DNA of 64,000 nt from the NCBI RefSeq assembly GCF_000003815.2, contig NC_049981.1, positions 32,575,543-32,639,542 on the forward strand, given 5' to 3'. The stretch is from Branchiostoma floridae (lineage: Eukaryota > Chordata > Leptocardii > Amphioxiformes > Branchiostomatidae). Below, piece by piece: positions 33,941 to 43,150 of this stretch. Within the stretch, counting starts at the first letter, position 1; each line of letters opens with the position of its first letter. Under the pieces are notes generated by a model. That model was not told the DNA's origin. It saw only the letters and a program-made list of their open reading frames with translations, and did not search any database. The translations under genes and the position numbers were made by a program.

Positions 33941-34118
33941 GTGTCATGTACCCGTATGACATGTAGAAGACGTGGATTTACAATTTGTCTTCTGGATATT
34001 TGAGATTGACGAAATTACTGCTATAGCCCCTTCGTGGTTACTGAGCTGTGCTGTTATGCTTTTGTGCTCCTTAAGTGCCCCGTATTTTCTCCTGTTTGAA
34101 TCCTGCAGACACAAAGAA

Positions 34119-34272
34119 GGCCGAAGGGCCGTCAGAACCAGTCGTTCTCACGCACGGCTCAGGGACGAGTACCGGCATCACGGCGGCCTTTGTTGGAGAC
34201 AAAATGGCGTCACCATGGTTACCAACAGACGATATGTCACTCTCTCGGGGGGCACAGAACTGGAAAATGTGA
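34119..34272 (+). CDS. Weak candidate terminal exon (unrecognised)
   Basis: A tttctcctgtttgaatcctgcag-type acceptor context ends near 34110. It is followed by an open frame with C/G-biased third positions to a TGA at 34270-34272, reading KKAEGPSEPVVLTHGSG, then GITAAFVGDKMASPW, ending QNWKM. I do not recognise the protein. Other frames are also open here, including the minus strand, and no partner exon or poly(A) signal was found. It also overlaps an X-box-like palindrome. More likely chance than real. Confidence 0.15.
34209..34222. promoter_or_regulatory. RFX X-box-like site
   Basis: gtcaccatggttac matches GTNRCC(0-3N)RGYAAC with one mismatch. Confidence 0.3.
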
Positions 34273-34562
34273 ACATGTATTAATTTCAGGGAAATATTCC
34301 TGTCATTATAGATGCTACGGCAGACATCCAGATACTCCAAAGGAAACTTTTTTTTTCTTTTTGCGATTGAGTCATTTCAGTTTATCTAAATTCCGTATTT
34401 TACTCGATATCCCATGATTCTACTTTTAAGGTTTGCTACTTTGTCAAAATTTCCAGTCTGCGGCTTTTTAAATCGAAAGTTGAGATGGAGAAATGAGTTG
34501 AGGTAAAACTTAGATAAATATAGATAGTTCTTGAATATTTATGGCCTGAAATTGGTGGCATA

Positions 34563-35140
34563 CGAGGGGCGTGCAATAAGTAATGGCCCTGACCCACTTC
34601 CAGTCGTTTGATCTAAATGAAATTTTCTATGTGTAATAATTCATATCTCTATGGGTTATGTTGCAAAAGACAGCTCTGAACTAATTGTGGTTTCTGATTT
34701 ACTGGTGTTTGAACTTAGTCAGGTGCGAAATGGACCAGGTGTGAAATGGAACCAGTTGAGTGTCGCGCAGTGATCCGGTTTTTGTATTTGAAAGGACGCA
34801 CACCAAAGAAGACTTTTGATGAAATAAATGGAACTTATGGTGATGATGCCCCATCATATGACCTTGTAAAACGCTGGCATCCTGAATTCAAACGTGGCCG
34901 GAAGTCTGTGGAAACAGCTCCCAGACCTGGTCGTCCCTCTTGTGCCATTGATGAGGCATCTGTTGGAGGACCAACCTGGGGTGTCCTACAAAATCGGTGT
35001 CCAGAGCTGCATCAAACGATGGGAGAAATGCATAACTCTGGGTGATTCCTATTAAGGGAATGACTAATATCTGTGCCAAGTTTCATTAATCTCCTGCTAT
35101 GGGAAATGGGTCAGGGCCATTACTTATTGCACGCCCCTCG
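34563..35140 (+). mobile_element. Internally deleted mariner element with perfect inverted repeats
   Basis: A 34-bp terminal inverted repeat starting cgaggggcgtgcaataagta is perfect at both ends (34563-34596 and 35107-35140). It is flanked by TA (34561-34562 and 35141-35142), the hallmark of Tc1/mariner integration. The element is 578 bp, against about 1.3 kb for full mariners. It retains the transposase start, its DNA-binding domain and the last ~20 residues but has lost the catalytic middle. It can only move if a full-length relative supplies transposase. Perfect ends suggest a fairly recent insertion. Confidence 0.95.
34746..35055 (+). pseudogene. Mariner transposase remnant, catalytic domain deleted
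   Basis: The start at 34746 (MEPVECRAVIRFLYLKG) begins a mariner-type N-terminal helix-turn-helix. It continues through DDAPSYDLVKRWHPEFKRGR, then KSVETAPRPGRPS, the typical linker. This frame ends at TGA (35043-35045). One base out of frame, the DNA reads VQSCIKRWEKCITLGDSY and stops at TAA 35053-35055, the mariner C-terminus. The junction lies near 34970-34990. All three catalytic aspartates (D,D34D region) are missing and the frame shifts at the junction, so no active enzyme is encoded. An intact HTH peptide of about 75 residues could still be translated. Confidence 0.9.
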
Positions 35141-35215
35141 TACATATAATTAGGTTTTTTCGAAAGCAATGATGAACACGAGGTTGTTTACGCCACCAGC
35201 CACTCAGGTGTCGCC

Positions 35216-35265
35216 ATTACCATGGTAACAGCTCAGAATGTCGTCTGACAGCCATGGCAACCGTT
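35216..35265. promoter_or_regulatory. X-box-like palindromes
   Basis: attaccatggtaac (35216-35229) matches the X-box except at its first base. A half-site gccatggcaac (35251-35261), then cgttgc, lies 22 bp downstream. Confidence 0.3.
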
Positions 35266-35855
35266 GCGAATAACGTCTAACAATTTCCTGGGCAACAAAA
35301 CGAGGTGAATTAGTCTTAAGTGTTCAATTTGTAGCCAAATCTATCGGGAGCATTCAACAGACATGACAAAACACGTGGCGCCTATTGCTTCACCTGTCAT
35401 GGTAGAAGACAAAAATAGAAATTTCATAATGCCTCCTCTATTCATACAAACAACACATCGGGCTGGTGGATATGTGGTGGTTGCCGTCACATTAAACAAT
35501 CTTCCACACCAAAGCTTCTTCCATCTAACTGCACATGTATCTATTGTGTTTGATCAAACCATTCTACAATATTCCATGGCCAGTAATCTAGTAGGTAGAG
35601 GACCTTGAAGGCCGTCATTGTATTTTTGCTTGGTAGAAGCTCAAAATGTACTCGTACAGTGTGTTGAATCCCCTTTCTCATGATTGCGGAGCATTTAGTA
35701 CAGAGGGTTATGAGCAATTCTAAATCATTTAAACCCGCGGACTACCGAATGCTAAGTGAGCAAAGTTGTCTTTTACACCGGCCTAAACCATCAGCAGCCC
35801 ACCTCAGGAAAGCTAGCAGGAAACGCCATTGCCGAAAAAGATTCCAGCCCCTCGA
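35266..35855. other. No gene seen
   Basis: Unique sequence; the longest frame is 81 codons. Confidence 0.4.
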
Positions 35856-36058
35856 ACCCCTGCCAGACCCTCCGAGCCACACTATCACAGTCCTACACCA
35901 CTAAACCCCTGCCAGACCCTCCAGGCTTCACTATGACAGCCCTACATCCCTACCCCCTATCAGACCCTCCAGGCTGCACTATTACAGTCCTGTATCACTA
36001 ACTCCTCCAGATTTTAATATGACATTCCTGCATCACTAAACCCCTCTCAGACCCTCCA
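35856..36058 (+). repeat. ~49-bp tandem repeat, 4-5 copies
   Basis: 'cagaccctcc' recurs at about 35864, 35913, 35961 and 36048, with a degenerate unit between the last two. Shared blocks: 'actatnacagtcctacatca' and 'ctaaaccccty'. Confidence 0.85.
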
Positions 36059-36313
36059 GATACAGGTACACGTACACATACAGATACAGGTGCACTTTTC
36101 ATAGGTACACATAAAGGTACAAAATAGGTATACATACAGGTATGGGTACAGATATAGGTACGTACAGATATGGGTACAGGTGCAGATATAGGTACAGGTA
36201 CAGGTTCATGGCAGGTACAAACAACCTAGCTATGTGAAACTTGTGAAGAGCTGGTATACCAGGCAATGGAAGTAGGCACACGTACAGATAAAGGTACAGA
36301 CAGATACAGGTAC
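36059..36313 (+). repeat. Degenerate tacagg/tacag microsatellite
   Basis: Runs of variants of ggtaca, gataca and tacagg, interrupted at about 36212-36270. The minus-strand Tyr/Leu-rich frame is its translation. Confidence 0.85.
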
Positions 36314-36640
36314 TCAAAATTGTGCGTCATCATAGAGCGCGGACAGTGTCGCATAATCTACAAAGAAGGTGTACTAGTTACAGGTTTGCGATAGCAAAAC
36401 CTGTATTACTAAATTTATTTTCAATTTTCTTTGCCAGTCTTTTGACACTAAAGAAGAGGGGATGTCACTCTTACGTCCAGACGCAATCTTGCTATCACAA
36501 TATCAAGCTGTAGACATGTCTTTGTCTACAGACATTGTGAACCTGGATGTCTACAGACATTGTGAACCTTGATGTCTAAACTCCATAAAAGTACAGAGAA
36601 CATGAGTGTCGTCAGCCACTACCTCTGCTCTGCCTTCCCG
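36314..36640. other. No gene seen; short 27-bp duplication
   Basis: A direct duplication of 'gtctacagacattgtgaacc' (about 36524 and 36549). Otherwise unique. Confidence 0.5.
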
Positions 36641-36757
36641 CAGAACTAATCCCCACCGCCGAGTCTTACCCGACAACCCGGTGGGACCCGCGACAGTCTC
36701 TAACGGCGGCGATGATTAGTACGTGATAGATCATTGTTCGCGCTAATTAGCGCTCAG
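36641..36757. promoter_or_regulatory. GC-rich block with TAAT cores beside the 44-bp array
   Basis: Contains gatgattagtac, gatagatcattg and the palindrome gcgctaattagcgc (about 36740-36753). It directly precedes the minisatellite. Inferred. Confidence 0.25.
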
Positions 36758-37153
36758 GTTTATAACAGTATGGTACGGTAAGGCTGGGAGCCCCGGCGCG
36801 GGTTTATAACAGTATGGTACGGTAAGGCTGGGAGCCCCGGCGCGGGTTTATAACAGTATGGTACGGTAAGGCTGGGAGCCCCGGCGCGGGTTTATAACAG
36901 TATGGTACGGTAAGGCTGGGAGCCCCGGCGCGGGTTTATAACAGTATGGTACGGTAAGGCTGGGAGCCCCGGCGCGGGTTTATAACAGTATGGTACGGTA
37001 AGGCTGGGAGCCCCGGCGCGGGTTTATAACAGTATGGTACGGTAAGGCTGGGAGCCCCGGCGCGGGTTTATAACAGTATGGTACGGTAAGACTGGGAGCC
37101 CCGGCGCGGGTTTATAACAGTATGGTACGGTAAGACTGGGAGCCCCCGGCGCG
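36758..37153 (+). repeat. 44-bp minisatellite, 9 near-identical copies
   Basis: The unit starts gtttataacagtatggtacg, then gtaaggctgggag, then ccccggcgcgg. Unit starts recur exactly every 44 bp (36758, 36802, 36846 ... 37110). Copies 8 and 9 carry gtaagactgg in place of gtaaggctgg, and copy 9 has an extra C; the others are identical. Such homogeneity means recent expansion or active conversion. Each unit contains GGTAAGG or GGTAAGA, a good 5' splice-donor word. Two more (GGTAAGT 37170-37176 and GGTAAGC 37178-37184) follow the array. Confidence 0.97.
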
Positions 37154-37184
37154 CGCTGTACATTAGCGCGGTAAGTCGGTAAGC

Positions 37185-37616
37185 TGTGTGGGGTAAACAT
37201 GAAACCACAGGTGCCGCCTTCCTGCCATCTGCGAAACTTTTACGATATCAGAGAAAATAAAGAACCCATTTAGAAGATAAAACCGTATTAAAGTTGGTTA
37301 GATGGCTGTAATTTAACCTAGAAGAGTGTATTGTAACGACAGGCGAAGTACGTTGCTACAATCCGTTTAAAAATGTACGACTACTCCCCTCAAAAAAGAA
37401 GTAAAAAGCTCAGATTGCATTCCGTAGCAGCTCCTATTCTAATGGAACAATCCCTTGCCCCACGTGCACATGCCATCATTGTTATGTTCAGTGTCTGTTC
37501 GCTCTTTGTAATTACTGTTACATGCTACAATAAGCCCTCGGGCAAGAACTTGCAAATGGAACTTAAACTAGGCTATACTGATATTTGATGCGATCCTATT
37601 GCTGAGGGTACGATTA
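37185..37616. other. No gene seen
   Basis: AT-rich unique sequence. The 71-codon frame at 37373 has no recognisable domain. Confidence 0.4.
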
Positions 37617-37830
37617 AGTTGCACGTGACGTCACAGACGCTTGGCCATGACGTCATATCCGCCATATTGATCGGTTAAATCTGGTAGAACCATAGCAGCC
37701 AATTTGTATGTGTTGATATCACTGCCTTGAAATGTACAGAATCAAATGTGTAACTGTCACCCTTAACCAGTCAACATGGCGGACATGAATGACGTCATGC
37801 TCAAAGTTTCTCACGTGAGTAAAAACTTCC
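37617..37830. repeat. Inverted pair of CRE/YY1/E-box-bearing repeats
   Basis: The minus-strand copy (37617-37683) has cacgtg (37622-37627), tgacgtca (37626-37633 and 37648-37655) and ccgccatattga. The plus-strand copy (37764-37829) has accagtcaacatggcgg, tgacgtca (37790-37797) and tcacgtga (37811-37818), then gtaaaaac. The order matches the units at 9585-10015. Arms are ~66 bp with an 80-bp spacer. It may be a foldback mobile element or a paired duplication. Confidence 0.6.
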
Positions 37831-37929
37831 TCTACTTAAACGTAAATTGTGTATGGATGTCGCCTGCGGGGTGTGTGGGGGGTTATGGGTTAGCAATGAT
37901 TGCGTTTCACCAGTGAAAGTTAAATTGCA

Positions 37930-38290
37930 ATCATCTGACGTCACAGAGGATCACACTTATCAAATTACCGTCCCGCAGCCCACCGCAGCCGTCGCCGGGC
38001 CACGCTAATAGGGTTTGCGGGGAACCTGCGGATTGTGGGCGGCTTACCGCGGCGTAAGTACCGAGATCGGACTGGTAGGGCTGCCGTGCGCTCTCGCCTT
38101 GCGTCTTCGGCGTGATCAAATCAAGCTCTGCCGGCACAATAACCCGCGAAGAAGATTCCGTCTCCGGGGACGTGATGGGGGATTAAAACTGCGGCTTGAA
38201 GTTATGATTAGAAGTTTCTGTAAAACCCTTCAAGCCTGGAGGGATGTTACCTTGGAGGGATAAGTAGCAGGATCGGTTAATTACGGCGCG
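37930..38290. promoter_or_regulatory. GC-rich candidate cis-element
   Basis: CpG-rich, with catctgacgtcacag, ggattgtgggcggc and ggattaaaac; no domain in either strand's short frames. Regulatory nature inferred from composition. Confidence 0.2.
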
Positions 38291-38829
38291 CTCCAATATA
38301 CTAGTGTGTCGGGACGTTCACTTCATCCACAGTCTGATAATAAGCGTTATTACCCGACGCTGTTTCGGACTTTTATGATTTTGCTGCTTCTAGCTTATTT
38401 TCTCTCAGCTGGTCTGGACTTAACAAACAATCCAACAGATTCCCTTGAACATGTTTCAGGGTATAACTATTTGTAGACTACTAGTTGCAGAGGGTTCTAG
38501 CAACAAAAAAACCCATGGAAAGTACCGAATATGATATCCTTAAGCTTTTGGTTGCCAAGGAAAGCGTTGCCTAGCAACGGTTGCCATGTAAAAGAAAGTT
38601 GATATCAATTTTTCTTGTTATTGTCTGCAATATTCAGTCACAGCAATCACCTTATTAAACGAGTAGGACTAACAGTGCTCCTGTGACCTTTGACCTAAAG
38701 TGGCACCATAAAGCTGAAAATTCGTGCTTAAATTAACGGATTTTCGATATGAAGCACCGAGGTAATATTTGTCTTCAAATTTCAACATGCCTCTGTGGGC
38801 TGCCTATACGCTTCTAGAAATGCTAGCTG
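38291..38829. other. No gene; contains a consensus X-box
   Basis: At 38566-38578, gttgcctagcaac is a full match to the RFX X-box, flanked by half-sites gttgcc at 38551 and 38581. The rest is AT-rich unique sequence. Confidence 0.4.
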
Positions 38830-38930
38830 GAACTCGCACCTGTGCAAAGACGCAACAGGTAAAACATGGTTTTAGTGAGCCACCAACACCTGATGTGCGA
38901 GCAAACAAGTGGAGTGTAAGAGGGGCGCAG
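38830..38930 (-). mobile_element. Dispersed element abutting a GT/CA microsatellite (copy 1)
   Basis: The minus strand reads cacacctgcgc, acttgtttgctcgcacatca, ggtgttggtggc and acctgttgcg. The same series occurs on the plus strand at 40960-41082. In both copies a CA-rich tract sits at the same end, so the element appears to carry or seed the microsatellite. No frame. Confidence 0.55.
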
Positions 38931-39018
38931 GTGTGAGTAGGTGTGTGTGTGTATGTGTAGGTATGTGTGTGTACGTGTGTGTGTGTCTGTGTATGTGTGT
39001 GTGTAGGGGGGTATGTGT

Positions 39019-39056
<38 letters not shown>

Positions 39057-39204
39057 TTATGTGTGTATTCGTGTGTGTAGGTATATGTGTGTGTGCGTGC
39101 GTGTGTGTGTGTGTAGGGGGTATGTGTGCGTGCGTGTGTGTGTGTGTAGGGGGTATGTGTGTGTGTGTGTGTGTATCTGTGTGTGTGTGTGTCTCTGTGT
39201 GTGT

Positions 39205-39246
<42 letters not shown>

Positions 39247-39260
39247 GTGTGTGTGTGTAG
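38931..39260 (+). repeat. Long interrupted GT microsatellite
   Basis: About 330 bp of GT repeats with ta, ct, gc and ggg interruptions. The apparent Cys/Val-rich and Thr/His-rich frames on the two strands are simple-repeat translations. Confidence 0.97.
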
Positions 39261-39550
39261 GTGGGGCGGGGGCTGACAGTCGTCCTATTTAAAACCTTTT
39301 CCTCCACCACAATTCTGAAACGATTTCTACATCATTACGATGGATTTGACTCACAATAGAAGGCACTAATAGAAAGTAGGCTGTGCACTGAGGAGATTGC
39401 TTGCAATTGATTAATTACATCTGTAAGAAGCAACCTCTTCCTAAGTGGATTATTCTTAGCACTGGATACAACTGAACTGTGTGAGCGAACAGTATTTCAT
39501 CAATTTGAAAGTTAACCAAATTGAATATAGCCGGCTTGTTAGGCAAAGCG
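39261..39550. other. Nothing recognised
   Basis: AT-rich unique sequence between the GT tract and a SINE. Confidence 0.4.
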
Positions 39551-39785
39551 ACCGGTGAAATGGCCAAGTGGGTAGAGTGTTCGCCTTGCATTCGATAGGA
39601 CTTCCATTCCCGGCCGAGTCATACTTAAGACTTTTATAATGGTACATGCTGCTTTCTCTGCTCAGCACTCAGCATTCGGGAAAGAGTATGGAAGCTGAAC
39701 ACACGCCACTACCAGTGGACTAGCCCTCTGCTGTAGTTATTGCACACAGTTGTGTGGCCCAGGGCTACTGAAACGGAGATAGGCG
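39551..39785 (+). mobile_element. tRNA-derived SINE, third family
   Basis: The head has an A-box-like 'tggccaagtgggtagagtgt' (about 39561-39580) and a B-box-like 'gacttccattcccgg' (about 39600-39614). The body follows: 'acttttataatggtacatgc', 'tgctttctctgctcagca', 'ccactaccagtggactagcc', 'tgtgtggcccagggctac'. Its body differs from the families at 28716 and 19968. No clear target duplication. Confidence 0.7.
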
Positions 39786-40139
39786 CCGCCCTTTGCGCCA
39801 TCAGGCGCGGGAAGGACTTTGACTGACTACGTCCTCGCATGGAGGAGAAACAGAAAATCCTGGTACCGGCGGATTGCGGAGACGATATCTGAGGCTCTGG
39901 CGTAATGCGCTTACTGCCCCAACTCTTCAAGCTACAAATTTGATTGTAAGATTTGAAGAAAACATCCAGACATTCTTCTTTCTTACGCCGCACATCTGTA
40001 AGATTCTTCACATGCGTCTATAGCTAATGAGATCAACCAGACCCAGGGCGGCAGTAAACCGCGCGGGAACCGTTCTGATGAGCCGGCTTCCTCGCAGGGA
40101 AGATGGCGAGTGTCGTTGGTATCTGTAGATTCGACTCCC
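39786..40139. other. No gene seen
   Basis: GC-mixed unique sequence; short frames only. Confidence 0.4.
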
Positions 40140-40715
40140 TGCCGCGTTTTTTCCATCAGAAGAAATCTAGCAGCTATACCGACACAGTGAGAAACTGGTT
40201 TACCCGTGCAACACACCAGACTCACGCTGAGAATCTTCTCCCCTGTCGTGTCTTTCCATCAGAAGGGATCTCCAAGCAATGAAGACACTGTGAGAAACTG
40301 GTTTACCCGTGCAACACACCAGACTCACGCTGAGAGTTGTAAGTTTCAGAGATGTCGCTGTACTGAGGACAGCAGGAGTGGTTGAAGCTCTGATGGGTAA
40401 TAAAATATTCTTTCCATCGTGTTTATTTTTCATCAGAAGGGATTTCAAAGCAATGCAGACACAGTAAGAACTGGTTCATCCCTGCGGCACACCTCACGCT
40501 GAGAATTGTAGGTTTCAGAGATGTCGCTATACTGAGGACAGCAGGAGTGGTTCACGTTTTAAACCCGGCCCCGATGAGTGATGTAGAATATTTTCTTTTT
40601 CCATCAGAAGAGATCTTCTAGTCACATGAGTCACAGCCTGAAACTTGCTCAACCCTGTCGCAAATCTGACAGGCGCTAGGAGGAGAATGTTTCAGAGATG
40701 TCGCTTTTCCGTTGT
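40140..40715 (+). repeat. ~172-bp tandem array, 4 copies (first truncated)
   Basis: 'ccatcagaagrgat' or its variant recurs at about 40155, 40257, 40431 and 40602 (spacings 102, 174, 171). Shared blocks: 'gtgagaaactggtttacccg', 'aacacaccagactcacgctg', 'tttcagagatgtcgctrtac' and 'tgaggacagcaggagtggtt'. The short first interval lacks the 'gtttcagagatgtcgc' half. Confidence 0.85.
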
Positions 40716-40934
40716 ATTTTTTACTAAAGATCATTGGTCAATGAGATCATTAGAAGATTGGGAGATAATTAGAAAGCCTTGCAGATCACAGAAAGATCAT
40801 TGAGATCATTTAATGATGTCTTTTAAGGAAATAAATAAATAAGATTATTTGAAGAGCTTCGAGATCATTGAGTTAGAAGAAATGCACAGATGTACATGCA
40901 TATGGAGTATGTGTAACAGTCGTTGCCATACATG

Positions 40935-41082
40935 CCCCCCCCCCACACACACACACCTACACACTACCAGACACCCACAAACCCACCTGCGCACTCCCAC
41001 CCGCCACGTGTTTGTTCCAGCACCTCAGGTGTTGGCGGCACATTAAAAGCACCAGATATCTGGACGCTACCTGTTGCACCTG
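40935..41082 (+). mobile_element. Dispersed CA-microsatellite-linked element (copy 2), cut by the gap
   Basis: A C-run and CA repeat are followed by acccacctgcgcac, acgtgtttgttccagcacct, caggtgttggcggcac and tacctgttgcacctg. This is colinear with the element at 38830-38930 on the other strand. The sequence runs into the N gap. Confidence 0.55.
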
Positions 41083-41182
41083 NNNNNNNNNNNNNNNNNN
41101 NNNNNNNNNNNNNNNNNNNNNNNNNNNNNNNNNNNNNNNNNNNNNNNNNNNNNNNNNNNNNNNNNNNNNNNNNNNNNNNNNN
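41083..41182. other. Assembly gap, 100 N
   Basis: Exactly 100 Ns, the usual placeholder for a gap of unknown length. It begins inside a repeat copy, so a repeat-caused break is likely. Confidence 0.99.
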
Positions 41183-42055
41183 CATTTATATGATACATAA
41201 CAGTGCCAAACAGGAGTCGCTAGAATAGATAAAATGCCTGCGATATTGGTGGTGGTTGTGTGGTTGTATATCATACATATCCGAGGTTTTACCCTTGTGT
41301 CTTATCGTCTTATATCATCATACAGTGGATATATACAGGAATCCCTTCTCTTGCAACACACTATGTGCAACAGATAGCATATTAAGAGGTACAGATTCGT
41401 AACTAAAGGCTCTTCATGTTTGCTGTTTATGCGAGTCAATGCAGTTGCTATGAAATATCAGTTTAGTCAGCTCAGGAACAGGCAAATCCGTGCCCGAGGG
41501 TTGATTGCGGGTAACATGAAAGGGTACAGACAAACGGTGTGAAGCAATGTAGCAAGTGTCTACTCTAGTCTAACTCTGACTATAAATCTGGATTATTTCT
41601 TCCCCAGGAACTACTCAGATTGAGGAAAGGACTGAAATCTGAAACTCATCAATCTTCATATCATTCAGTGAAGAAGCACTCTTGGGTAGAGTCAACGAAA
41701 TCTTTCTCCTACACATCTTAGTCTTTTAGTCATTGTTAGCTTCACGCTAGAGTTCGACAAAACGCTGTATGTTCCCCAGAAACCTGTACGATGACAAATG
41801 TGTAATAGGGAACCACCCAAATACTCGCGGAAACATGATGTATGAAGTAATTAGAGCTCTGAATACCCTTTATTCCGCCAGTCTTAATGCCTGTGTCTGC
41901 CCTCCCATCTCCCCGTGCGGAGAAAGGCGGCGTCAGTACCGACTGTACGTACGGCGGGCACCGCGCCGGTCTAACCGCCTTGTGGCCGTATTAGGGAAAC
42001 AGGAGACAGTCGTCTATCATCGCAAAAGCCAGCTCTTCTTCATCGTACATCAACC
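41183..42055. other. No gene seen; GC-rich patch at the end
   Basis: AT-rich unique sequence to 41850. 41850-42010 is GC-richer, with aagtaattagag. Near 41667-41705 'cagtgaagaagc' plus an actct/agagt hairpin and 'aacgaaatc' resembles the hairpin arrangement in the insertion at 23479. Confidence 0.4.
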
Positions 42056-42510
42056 GCCATGAATGGCCGCCACTTTATGAAATGTGGTGGTAACTAAGAG
42101 AAACAGCAGGAACCTTCTACCACCATAAAAGGCGACTCCTCCTCACCCCGACATGAATGCCTGCCACTGCGGGAGATGTCAAGGAGAAGTCGCACATTTG
42201 TGGGGAATTTTCCAAGTGTCCACAAATCCGCGTGGTCGTATCTAAGCGAGACAGGAAACGGCCCTCTGTCACGGTGAAAAGGTAGCTTTTACTCCAACGC
42301 CAGCAATTCAACATTAAGACCAGTCATTTCAGCATCAAGAGCAATAAATGTCAGCCACTGTCAGCCAGTACTTTCGCAAACGCGTTTACAATTCTAAGGT
42401 CGTATCTAAAAGAACAGGGAATACTGTGGGGGGAAAACTTTTCTTCGAACGTTAACAACTTGACATCAAGAGCCGAGAGAAATGGCCGCCAATGTCGGAT
42501 GCATCATACT
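42056..42510 (+). repeat. ~160-bp degenerate tandem array, about 3 copies
   Basis: 'ggtcgtatctaagcgagaca' and 'ggtcgtatctaaaagaacag' (about 42235 and 42399), with 'gcagcatcaagagc/gacatcaagagc' and 'atgaatgcctgccactg / aaatgtcagccactg / aaatggccgccaatg' blocks recurring at matching offsets. Highly diverged. Confidence 0.65.
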
Positions 42511-42959
42511 GAAACATGCATATGACGTCCATGTTATTGGTTAATTTGAGTTAGGCCGATATGAGTTACTCATTAATAGATATAGGTCCAAACAAAGTAA
42601 AACAAACAATTTTCGGAATCGCCTTTATCTCCACATATCTGTACTTACACGGGGAGTATAAACATGGTGTTCAACGCGAAAGGGATATTTTTCCTGCTTG
42701 CGATTTGTGCGGACAATTTTTATGACCCTGTGTTCAGCTACAAACCTACAGTCCTCTACGAGATGACCGGGGTAGAATGTCTCAGAGTTCGTGCAGAAAC
42801 AAAACCTGCTCCAAGAGTATCATGGCAACATTCAAACGAAACTTATGGCCGGCACAGGAACCATAAGTGTTTTCCCCCTCACGATCCGATCCCAAAGTAG
42901 GATAAACACCTAAAGCACTCGTCGTGCAAACCACCAGGCTTTGACATTTGTAACGATTT

Positions 42960-43150
42960 CTCGGAAAAGTCGCGTTGCTCATCTTCAAGCCGTAAACCCG
43001 CGCACCTGTCTTTGCCCGCCATCACGCCCTCCCAGCTCGCGGATTATCCCGCCGCCGCGCGCGAGATTTAACGATGGTTGATGCGCCCGGCTTGAGCCGC
43101 TTCACAACTTCAAACGGTGAACGGGAAGAGCAAAGTGTCGGCTGATCCTT
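42960..43150. promoter_or_regulatory. GC-rich candidate cis-element
   Basis: CpG-rich, with gcggattatcccg (Otx/bicoid-type GGATTA), gagatttaacgatgg and gggaagcgc. No coding signal. Confidence 0.22.

Noticed and set aside
36758-37153. Regular direct repeats (also 12.1, 46.2, 59.9 kb) as CRISPR arrays
   Set aside because: The repeats are head to tail with no spacers, in eukaryotic-type DNA with no cas genes.
38804-39310. Cys/Val-rich and Thr/His-rich long frames
   Set aside because: Translations of a GT/CA microsatellite on the two strands.
42664-42900. 78-codon frame beginning like a signal peptide
   Set aside because: A hydrophobic start alone is common by chance; no conserved cysteines or splice sites support it.
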